Program-made: the position numbers and the translations under genes
In this document: one piece after another, positions 1 to 4,760 of the stretch
Layout of the letters: the number at the start of each line of letters is the position of its first letter
How positions within the stretch are numbered: position 1 is the stretch's first letter
Notes under the pieces: generated by a model
The model's database searches: none
What the model saw: the letters and a program-made list of their open reading frames with translations, nothing else
What the model was told of the DNA's origin: nothing
NCBI GenBank assembly: GCA_023418255.1
Contig: JAEZZZ010000031.1
Coordinates: forward strand, 1-13,588
Source: Bacteroidota bacterium
Lineage (GTDB): Bacteria; Bacteroidota; Bacteroidia; Bacteroidales; Dysgonomonadaceae
Direction of reading: 5' to 3'
DNA: 13,588 nt

Positions 1-2
1 TT

Positions 3-104
3 AATGCTATGATGGCAGCAACCGCGTGGAATTTGAAGAAAATGATGGAAAAACTTGGGGGAAGAGTTTTTATTTTTTGTTTTCAGGTTCATTTTCCAAG
101 CTAG
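3..104 (+). CDS. Transposase, IS5 family, C-terminal fragment
   Basis: Only the last 33 codons and the TAG stop are present; the gene begins left of the window. The fragment opens with NAMMAATAWNLKKMMEKL, which I recognise as the conserved C-terminal helix of IS5-group DDE transposases in Bacteroidales (the NALLAATAWNxKKMMxKL pattern). The tail after it is short and hydrophobic. The catalytic DDE residues lie outside the window, so activity cannot be judged. The matching N-terminal start of a related transposase is at the right edge (13551). The identification rests on a short motif but the motif is distinctive. Confidence 0.65.
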   Translation, partial: NAMMAATAWNLKKMMEKLGGRVFIFCFQVHFPS

Positions 105-134
105 ATGTTCAATCTTTCCTAACCTAAATGTGAA

Positions 135-158
135 TTTCTAAGGAGCGACGAAATAAAA
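135..158 (-). repeat. Candidate IS right terminal inverted repeat
   Basis: Read on the minus strand this gives TTTTATT, two bases, GTC, one base, CTCCTTA, one base, AAA. The same pattern occurs on the plus strand at 13431-13454, with four mismatches in 24. It lies 30 bases after the transposase stop codon, where an IS end is expected. The true repeat may start a few bases further in or out. Confidence 0.5.
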
Positions 159-207
159 TCCTGATGGAAGAGACTACGCGCTATTTTTTCGATAGCAAGC
201 ATAAATG

Positions 208-240
208 AAAAAGAGACGCCAAAAGGGCGTCTCTTTTTTT
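208..240. terminator. Strong bidirectional intrinsic terminator
   Basis: A perfect 13-bp stem joins 208-220 (AAAAAGAGACGCC) to 226-238 across a 5-base loop. The stem ends in T's on the plus strand and in A's on its left arm, so it can stop transcripts from both sides. On plus it would close the IS transcript; on minus it would end the gene at 430-921, though about 190 bases downstream of that stop. It is the strongest terminator in the window. Confidence 0.85.
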
Positions 241-429
241 GGATAAAATCAAACGATTGTATATTATATTATTGTTACGAATACACGTATGAGATTATAA
301 CTCTCTCTTATCTGGTTTTTCTTTTCTCAATAACCGGTGCATTTATCTAAAAGAGTAGCGCTGTCTTTTATTTTGTCCGGTTCGTTCAACCTACGCCATT
401 TTTTTGTGTGAAAAACGAACATGTATAAG

Positions 430-921
430 CTAAACCTTTGTGTCGATGCTGTTGGGTGTAACGTTCATATCCATAACAACACCATTTTCATCGACCAAAT
501 AACTTCTGAAACCGCGGTTCAAACGGAAGTTTTTATACATTTCCGACGCTGTTCCTTCGACTTCAAAAAACTGTGAAAACTCATCCAAATTGTCCATACG
601 AGCTGTTCGCTGAAACACATTTTTATTCGTATCGAACGAAATTGATATGAACTTTATGGAAGGATGGTTTTCTCTTAAATGGTTGTGCAACTGCACATTG
701 TTAGCACGCGATTGAGCATCGTATGATGCCCAGAAGTTAATTACTACTTTGCTGCCTCTGTACTCGTTCAGTTGGTGCGCTTTTCCTTCAACATCGCAAA
801 AAAGGAAGTTGGGAAGCTGCTTTCCCGGATAGTAACCGACCGTTATTTTGTCAGCATTTCCGGACCCCGACATAAGGATCAGGCAACTGATGGCAAGAAG
901 CCATAAGTTCAAATACTTCAT
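430..921 (-). CDS. Exported thioredoxin-fold (TlpA/redoxin-like) protein lacking active-site cysteines
   Basis: 163 aa. Residues 1-23 form a signal peptide (basic start, hydrophobic core, SGSGNA before the mature part), so the protein should enter the periplasm. The mature part has the TlpA/AhpC layout: a PNFLF strand (37-41), a Gly-rich turn, VVINFWAS (59-66), FISISFD (91-97), and SYLVDENG (140-147). At the active site the usual W-A-x-W-C-x-x-C-R reads WASYDAQSR (64-72): both cysteines are replaced by Asp68 and Ser71, and the cis-proline position holds Phe138. The only mature cysteine is Cys42, so CXXC disulfide exchange is impossible. I recall Bacteroidales relatives with the same change, so it is probably a lineage trait with a binding or structural role, not decay. 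The ATG at 921 is followed directly by the signal peptide. The gene lies 231 bases downstream of the DUF5106 gene and appears to have its own promoter at 1026-1033. Confidence 0.85.
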   Translation of the reverse strand: MKYLNLWLLAISCLILMSGSGNADKITVGYYPGKQLPNFLFCDVEGKAHQLNEYRGSKVVINFWASYDAQSRANNVQLHNHLRENHPSIKFISISFDTNKNVFQRTARMDNLDEFSQFFEVEGTASEMYKNFRLNRGFRSYLVDENGVVMDMNVTPNSIDTKV

Positions 922-970
922 ATAATTTTATTTTAGTTAATACTGGAGTTTTTCATTGCTTCACGCAGTG

Positions 971-1020
971 ACAAAAACTCATTTGCTAATGAGCCTTTTC
1001 GCTAAAAGTCTCATTTTTAG
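971..1020 (-). promoter_or_regulatory. Possible attenuator leader with two mutually exclusive hairpins
   Basis: Reading the minus strand from the predicted transcript start near 1020, hairpin A spans 1014-989: arms ATGAG-A-CTTTT and AAAAG-G-CTCAT around loop AGCG, 10 pairs with one mismatch. Hairpin B spans 993-978 (CTCATT, loop AGCA, AATGAG) and is followed at 977-973 by TTTTT, so it resembles a short intrinsic terminator. The arm 993-989 is used by both, so they cannot form together. An 11-codon ORF (1014-979, MRLLAKRLISK) covers both. Hairpin B has only 6 pairs and is weak alone. No ligand class is recognised. Confidence 0.35.
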
Positions 1021-1025
1021 GCCTG

Positions 1026-1033
1026 CAAAGATA
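1026..1033 (-). promoter_or_regulatory. Bacteroidetes -7 promoter element for the 163-aa gene
   Basis: The minus strand reads TATCTTTG, a full match to TAnnTTTG. A T-rich stretch lies about 20 bases upstream where the -33 element would sit, but it is not TTTG. A start near 1020-1017 would leave a leader of roughly 95-100 bases. This implies transcription independent of the upstream DUF5106 gene. Confidence 0.55.
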
Positions 1034-1152
1034 CACCTCTTTTTGTATCTAAAAAAGATTTTCGAGTTAAAAAGAGTTTTATTTCGGATATCTGTCTGAA
1101 AATAAGCGATATGTTTTGTATATGAATTTGTTCTTGCAGAGTGCACCCTTTT

Positions 1153-2124
1153 CTATCGTTGAACGGAGAAAAAGCGGTCTATTTCTGTTGGCGAGGTGTC
1201 TTTTAGAAGCACATTCTTATTTTTGTCCAAAAGATAAAGGGTCGGAATGGCTTTTATATCGTACAGTCTCTTTTTGGTAATTTGGATTCCCTTATCATAG
1301 CTATGAATCCAGTTTTTTGGCAATTCGTTCAGATGGCTGTGCCAACTACTTAGGTCTTCATCGGGGAAAACCGTCAGCACAGCAATCATCGTACGCGATG
1401 GTGTATTCATAGAAAATGCTCTCTGCAATGAAGCCGATCGATTCAGTTCGTCTGTCACCATTTCGCACGTATGACAACCGGGATTTGAAAACATCAGTAC
1501 CAGGTATTCACTTTTTATGGAATGCAGCGTCTCGGTCTTGCCCGATGGCAACGTATAGTCAAAGTCGATGGCCTTGTCGCCCACCCTGTTTTTCATTGCC
1601 ATATCCAATTGGAACTGATAGGTCGATCTGTTTTCCTCGGACAAGATATCTGATTTCACCAAACTTTGTAAAATGGGCAAATAAAGATCTTCGTTTCGAA
1701 ATGGGGAGTTGGCTTCGTAAAAATATTTTTCAAAAAGTGATGCAAAATGGGTGTACATATCAGGGTTGGGTTCCATCTTTTTTAGCGTATATTGTAACGA
1801 CTCGTTCACTTTTTCTTTTGACACGTAGCTGAATATGTTGATGTAATCGACAAATGCTTGTTCTGTGATGGCAGGCTTCCGAATCAATTTGCTGTCCTTT
1901 ATATCAAATCTGTCCCAATAGTGCATCACCAAATATTCGGCACGTGCCTCGGGATGTGTTAGGTAGTCCGGCACGTTGGGAAGGACAAACGTGTCAGGAA
2001 CAATGCTTAATTCGTTTGTTACCGGCTTTTCATGTGCCGCGTCTGTTTGTGATTTCTTGCCGGCAGAACATGAGGCTACCAGCACTGATAGGAATATGCA
2101 AATAGATAAATAAAAATATTTCAT
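1153..2124 (-). CDS. DUF5106 thioredoxin-like lipoprotein
   Basis: 323 aa. A lipoprotein signal ends at the lipobox VASC, with Cys19 as the lipidated residue, so the protein is tethered in the envelope. Residues about 45-180 form a helical N-terminal domain that I recognise as the DUF5106 type found fused to thioredoxin folds in Bacteroidetes. The C-terminal thioredoxin-like domain (about 181-320) has VGDKAIDFDYTLPSGK, then the active site NPGCHTC (Cys217, Cys220) and the cis-proline strand AIPTLYLLD (Pro294). Unlike its downstream neighbour it keeps a complete CXXC pair and should be redox active, probably as a disulfide reductase or thiol-disulfide exchange protein; the substrate is unknown. 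The ATG at 2124 gives the signal sequence directly. It lies upstream of the 163-aa gene on the same strand, but a separate promoter between them argues against a strict operon. Confidence 0.85.
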   Translation of the reverse strand: MKYFYLSICIFLSVLVASCSAGKKSQTDAAHEKPVTNELSIVPDTFVLPNVPDYLTHPEARAEYLVMHYWDRFDIKDSKLIRKPAITEQAFVDYINIFSYVSKEKVNESLQYTLKKMEPNPDMYTHFASLFEKYFYEANSPFRNEDLYLPILQSLVKSDILSEENRSTYQFQLDMAMKNRVGDKAIDFDYTLPSGKTETLHSIKSEYLVLMFSNPGCHTCEMVTDELNRSASLQRAFSMNTPSRTMIAVLTVFPDEDLSSWHSHLNELPKNWIHSYDKGIQITKKRLYDIKAIPTLYLLDKNKNVLLKDTSPTEIDRFFSVQR

Positions 2125-2150
2125 TGTTTCAAAGGATTTTAAAAAGTCGG

Positions 2151-2158
2151 TAAATTTA
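2151..2158 (-). promoter_or_regulatory. Weak candidate -7 element for the DUF5106 gene
   Basis: The minus strand reads TAAATTTA, one base from TAnnTTTG, about 27 bases before the start codon at 2124. No clear -33 TTTG lies 19-21 bases upstream. This is a plausible but low-scoring candidate. Confidence 0.3.
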
Positions 2159-2331
2159 CATGTTTTTTTTATTAAAACCGCATGGAGCGATAAAAAACTT
2201 GTGAAATTGAAGCGTTTGTAAGTTCAATTAGCAATAAACAATTAAGAAGTTCTTTTGGAACGAAAACGGCTTCGCCGATAGAGCTCCTACCAAGTTTTGC
2301 TTGCAGGGGCGATAGAAACTCTCCCTCGTTC

Positions 2332-2353
2332 CCTCCTCGACACGTCGGGGAGG
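2332..2353. repeat. GC-rich palindrome
   Basis: The arms CCTCCTCGAC (2332-2341) and GTCGGGGAGG (2344-2353) pair at 9 of 10 positions; the tenth is a G-U pair in RNA. A two-base loop would open up, leaving a stem of about 8 bp. Similar elements are familiar to me from gene-free regions of Bacteroidetes genomes, so it is probably a dispersed repeat. Confidence 0.5.
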
Positions 2354-2384
2354 AAATGAAGAATAAAATATTTATTCCCCGCAA

Positions 2385-2418
2385 CGCTCACAAAGTAGAA
2401 CACGCGGAGAACGCAAAG
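2385..2418 (-). repeat. Degenerate CTCYGYG-type repeat block
   Basis: On the minus strand it reads as spaced heptamers: CTTTGCG, then CTCCGCG, then CTTTGTG, about 9-12 bases apart. It resembles the plus-strand block at 2671-2707 and lies in the opposite orientation. Confidence 0.35.
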
Positions 2419-2478
2419 GGAAACCTTATTAAAATGAAAAATTAAAATCCAAAAGCCTGAAAGACGATATGTCCATAA

Positions 2479-2509
2479 CCGTATGCAAGCGTTTAAGCGC
2501 AGCTTACGG
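2479..2509. repeat. Imperfect 31-base palindrome
   Basis: Outer arms CCGTA (2479-2483) and TACGG (2505-2509) pair perfectly. Inner bases pair partly, with an inner GCG/CGC step around TTTAA. It is too irregular for a terminator and lacks a T-tract. Confidence 0.35.
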
Positions 2510-2549
2510 ATAAAAAGAAACAATAAATGAGCAGCTTGAAAAGCTGAAC

Positions 2550-2574
2550 ACGATGCCGACAGTTATCGTCGGCA
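2550..2574 (+). repeat. Left copy of a 25-base inverted repeat
   Basis: It starts ACGATGCC and ends ATCGTCGGCA. The reverse complement of 2763-2787 matches at 22 of 25 positions. The copy is itself a hairpin: TGCCGAC (2554-2560), a 7-base loop, and GTCGGCA (2568-2574). Together the copies bracket a 188-base segment. Confidence 0.6.
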
Positions 2575-2599
2575 GAAGTTAGAAGTCAATCCCCCCTCG

Positions 2600-2617
2600 C
2601 CCCCTTCTCCAAGGGGG
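2600..2617. repeat. CCCCCTT/AAGGGGG hairpin repeat
   Basis: Perfect 7-bp arms CCCCCTT (2600-2606) and AAGGGGG (2611-2617) flank the loop CTCC. Further C-rich bases precede it and GGGG follows. It looks like a common Bacteroidetes intergenic repeat. No T-tract follows, so it is not an intrinsic terminator. Confidence 0.5.
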
Positions 2618-2670
2618 AATTGGGGAAGGCTAACAGCTAAAAATTAAAAACAAATAAGGAAAAATGAAAT

Positions 2671-2707
2671 CTCTGTGGCACTCCGTGCTGTCTCTGAGTT
2701 CTCTGTG
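2671..2707 (+). repeat. Four CTCYGWG heptamers at about 10-base spacing
   Basis: CTCTGTG at 2671, CTCCGTG at 2681, CTCTGAG at 2692 and CTCTGTG at 2701 begin 10, 11 and 9 bases apart, close to one helical turn. A 20-codon open frame (2664-2726) runs over the block but looks incidental. Confidence 0.5.
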
Positions 2708-2762
2708 CAATAAAACTTTATGGTAAGAACAACTAAAAAGGCTGATTGCTGATTGCTGAAAG

Positions 2763-2787
2763 TGCCGACGATATATGTAGGCATCGT
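2763..2787 (-). repeat. Right copy of the 25-base inverted repeat
   Basis: Reverse complement partner of 2550-2574, 22 of 25 identical. One of the differences (base 9) disrupts the copy's own hairpin. Confidence 0.6.
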
Positions 2788-2865
2788 TAGAAATAGAGCC
2801 AATTCACGAATAAATCCTTTTCATATTTAACAAAAAAAAACGAAATAAGAAATACCAAAACAAAA

Positions 2866-2891
2866 TCATGCCTTTTGAAATTGAAGCATGA
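2866..2891. promoter_or_regulatory. Operator-like inverted repeat upstream of the dnaX promoter
   Basis: TCATGC (2866-2871) and GCATGA (2886-2891) are perfect inverted arms whose starts are 20 bases apart, about two helical turns. They sit just upstream of the -7 element at 2910-2917 and overlap the expected -33 region. Between them TTGAA occurs twice. This geometry suits a dimeric regulator, but no regulator is known to me for it. Confidence 0.3.
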
Positions 2892-2909
2892 AAAACGAAA
2901 AAAAAACTG

Positions 2910-2917
2910 TACATTTG
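2910..2917 (+). promoter_or_regulatory. Bacteroidetes -7 promoter element for dnaX
   Basis: TACATTTG is a full match to TAnnTTTG, 25 bases before the ATG at 2943. No good -33 TTTG lies 19-21 bases upstream, so the promoter may be weak or activator-assisted. Confidence 0.6.
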
Positions 2918-2942
2918 CACTTAGATATAAAAAGGGATAAAA

Positions 2943-4760
2943 ATGGATCATTATATTGTTTCGGCCAGAAAATATAGACCCTCAACATTTCGCTCGGTTG
3001 TGGGACAGCAGGCACTGACAACCACACTCAAAAACGCCATTACAGGCAATAAGTTGGCGCATGCATACCTGTTCAGCGGACCACGTGGCGTAGGAAAAAC
3101 GACCTGTGCCCGCATCTTTGCAAAAACGATTAACTGCCTGAATCTTACTGAAGAACATGAGGCATGCAACGCATGCGAATCGTGCATCGCATTTAATGAA
3201 CAACGCTCATACAACATTCATGAGTTGGACGCGGCTTCCAACAATTCGGTGGAAGATATCCGTTCATTAATCGATCAAGTACGCATTCCCCCACAGATTG
3301 GTAAGTACAAGGTATATATTGTCGATGAGGTACATATGCTTTCTACGGCGGCATTCAATTCATTTTTAAAGACATTGGAGGAGCCACCATCGCATGCCAT
3401 TTTCATTTTGGCAACAACGGAAAAACATAAAATTATTCCCACTATTTTGTCGCGTTGTCAAGTATACGATTTCAATCGTATTCGTATCTCAGATATCGTA
3501 CACCATTTGCAATATGTTGCCAAAGAGGAAGGTATTGAGGTAGAGGCAGAAGCATTGAATGTAATTGCTCAGAAAGCCGATGGCGGAATGCGCGACGCGT
3601 TGTCTATTTTTGACCAAATTGTAAGTTACACAAATGGTTCCGTTAGTTACAAAGCGACTATCGATAGCCTGAATGTGTTGGATTATGAATATTACTTTAA
3701 ACTCACCGATGCGTTTCTTCAAGGCAATGTTGTGGACAGCTTGCTCATTTTGAATGAAATTCTCAACAAAGGATTCGAGGGGCAATATATCATAAACGGC
3801 ATCATCACCCATTTTCGTAATTTGCTTGTAAGCAAAGATGCCATTACGGCACAACTGTTTCAAGTAGGAGCAAGTATTAAGCAACAATATGTAAAGACAG
3901 CTAAGCGGTGCAGCCAAGCATTCCTGTACAGGGCAATGGAAATTACGAATGAATGTGATGTCAATTATCGACTTAGCAAAAACAAACGTTTGTCGTTAGA
4001 GCTGACGCTTATACGTCTATGTCAGTTGTCAGACGACAATGCGCCCGATAGTGCTGCAGTAGCAACAAAGGAAAAGAAAACGCCAATAGCCTCCATCACT
4101 GTCAATAAAGAGAAAAGAGAGAGAGGGGAAGAGGAAGAAGAGCATGCTCCTTCTTCTCCCACAGAATCAATGAAAGAGGTGCCGACAGTAACATTGGCGC
4201 CAACAACACCTTCTGAAACTCACTCGACAGAAAATGTAAAGCCACCGGTGGAAGAAAAGCCAAAACCATCTGACCCAAAAGCGATTGACAAAAAAGAGAA
4301 TCCTGCATTGGCGGGATTGGGCGTGTCGATTTCCGGGATGACAACGTTAAATAAAAAGACCACTACAAAAGAGCCGTTGCAAGAAAAGCAAAACGGCAAC
4401 AATCCTTTTACGCAAGAGCAGCTCGTGAACGCTTGGAAGAAATATTTGAGTCAGCTGAAAGAAGAGAAGCTTTTGCAAAATACCATGCGTCTCTATCTTC
4501 CCAAGTTAATAAACGATAAACTGTTTGAGGTGGAGGTGAACACCGAGTTAAATCAACAATATTTGCTTGATAACAGCTTGTCTATTCTGTCCTTTTTGCG
4601 AGAAAATCTCAAAAATGATGATATTACCATGGAAATAAAAATCGCGGAAAGCAACGCCATAAAAAAGGCGATGACTTCGCGCGAAATATTCGATGAAATG
4701 GTAAGTAAAAACTCGTCGTTGCAAAAGTTGTCCGACGAGTTTGGATTAGAGCTGCATTAG
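2943..4760 (+). CDS. dnaX: DNA polymerase III subunit gamma/tau
   Basis: 605 aa. This is the AAA+ ATPase of the clamp-loader complex, which loads the sliding clamp during replication. Residues 46-54 are the Walker A loop GPRGVGKTT; Cys65, Cys75, Cys78 and Cys81 form the zinc module typical of DnaX; VYIVDEVH (124-131) is Walker B; ATTEKHK (157-163) is sensor 1; and SRC (170-172) carries the arginine finger. The collar domain follows to about 360. Residues about 365-485 are a low-complexity linker rich in Lys, Glu, Pro, Ser and Thr. A folded tail of about 120 residues ends the protein, as in tau. The ATG at 2943 gives the normal N-terminus (YRPSTFRSVVGQ). A 36-base purine run with a hairpin lies in the linker (4107-4156). 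The stop codon interlocks with that of the convergent sulfatase gene. Confidence 0.97.
   Translation: MDHYIVSARKYRPSTFRSVVGQQALTTTLKNAITGNKLAHAYLFSGPRGVGKTTCARIFAKTINCLNLTEEHEACNACESCIAFNEQRSYNIHELDAASNNSVEDIRSLIDQVRIPPQIGKYKVYIVDEVHMLSTAAFNSFLKTLEEPPSHAIFILATTEKHKIIPTILSRCQVYDFNRIRISDIVHHLQYVAKEEGIEVEAEALNVIAQKADGGMRDALSIFDQIVSYTNGSVSYKATIDSLNVLDYEYYFKLTDAFLQGNVVDSLLILNEILNKGFEGQYIINGIITHFRNLLVSKDAITAQLFQVGASIKQQYVKTAKRCSQAFLYRAMEITNECDVNYRLSKNKRLSLELTLIRLCQLSDDNAPDSAAVATKEKKTPIASITVNKEKRERGEEEEEHAPSSPTESMKEVPTVTLAPTTPSETHSTENVKPPVEEKPKPSDPKAIDKKENPALAGLGVSISGMTTLNKKTTTKEPLQEKQNGNNPFTQEQLVNAWKKYLSQLKEEKLLQNTMRLYLPKLINDKLFEVEVNTELNQQYLLDNSLSILSFLRENLKNDDITMEIKIAESNAIKKAMTSREIFDEMVSKNSSLQKLSDEFGLELH
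4107..4156 (+). other. Homopurine tract followed by a hairpin inside dnaX
   Basis: Bases 4107-4142 are all purines. GAAGAA-GAGC (4134-4143) pairs with GCTC-(C)-TTCTTC (4146-4156), ten pairs with one bulged C and only two loop bases, so the innermost pairs may open. This encodes the acidic EEEEE and the HAPSS that follows. A -1 shift here would stop at 4214-4216 and a +1 shift at 4171-4173, giving proteins of about 410-425 aa. No classical A-AAA-AAG slippery site is present. Confidence 0.3.

Larger units (their letters stand above)
1..158 (+). mobile_element. 3' end of an IS5-family insertion sequence (partial)
   Basis: The window opens inside an insertion sequence. It holds the last codons of a transposase (3-104), about 30 bases of trailer, and a candidate right terminal repeat at 135-158. 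The reverse complement of that repeat matches 13431-13454, upstream of a second transposase start, at 20 of 24 bases. This is what is expected if both edges are the same or sister elements. The exact outer end and any target duplication cannot be fixed from one end. The family is assigned from memory of Bacteroidales IS5-type transposases. Confidence 0.65.
105..429. other. Gene-free stretch between IS end and the first minus-strand gene
   Basis: No credible gene is visible on either strand. The stretch contains the IS end up to about 158 and a strong hairpin terminator at 208-240. Beyond that, a 7-base inverted repeat (GTTCGTT and AACGAAC, near 380-420, wide spacer) has no U-tract in a useful place. 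The remainder is AT-rich trailer of the minus-strand gene ending at 430. Confidence 0.6.
2125..2942. other. 818-base gene-free stretch rich in repeats and palindromes
   Basis: It separates the divergent DUF5106 gene and dnaX. The two minus-strand open frames inside (2172-2384 and 2287-2523) run through the repeats and have no signal peptide, domain or ordered composition, so I do not call them genes. The content is a patchwork: small hairpins (CGGC-ttc-GCCG at 2267-2277, CAGCTT-gaa-AAGCTG at 2532-2546), GC-rich palindromes (2332-2353, 2600-2617), an imperfect palindrome (2479-2509), two heptamer blocks (2385-2418, 2671-2707), a 25-base inverted repeat pair (2550-2574 and 2763-2787), a short tandem repeat (GCTGATT from 2741), and the dnaX promoter at the right end. 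Confidence 0.7.

Noticed and set aside
380..420. GTTCGTT/AACGAAC inverted repeat as a terminator of the 163-aa gene
   Set aside because: The spacer is about 27 bases and no T-tract follows on the minus strand; the hairpin at 208-240 is a far better candidate.
1416..1832. 138-aa plus-strand open frame
   Set aside because: It lies wholly antisense to the DUF5106 gene, which has a clear lipobox, CHTC and cis-proline. The antisense frame shows no domain and its composition is unordered.
2172..2523. Two overlapping minus-strand open frames of 70 and 78 codons
   Set aside because: They read through palindromes and repeats, share sequence in different frames, and show no signal peptide or domain.
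2664..2726. 20-codon plus-strand ORF beginning MKSLWHSV
   Set aside because: It is a read-out of the CTCYGWG heptamer array and has no ribosome or promoter signal.
4290..4295. A6 run in dnaX as a frameshift site
   Set aside because: The frame reads C-AAA-AAA, not the X-XXY-YYZ slippery form, and I see no stable hairpin just downstream.
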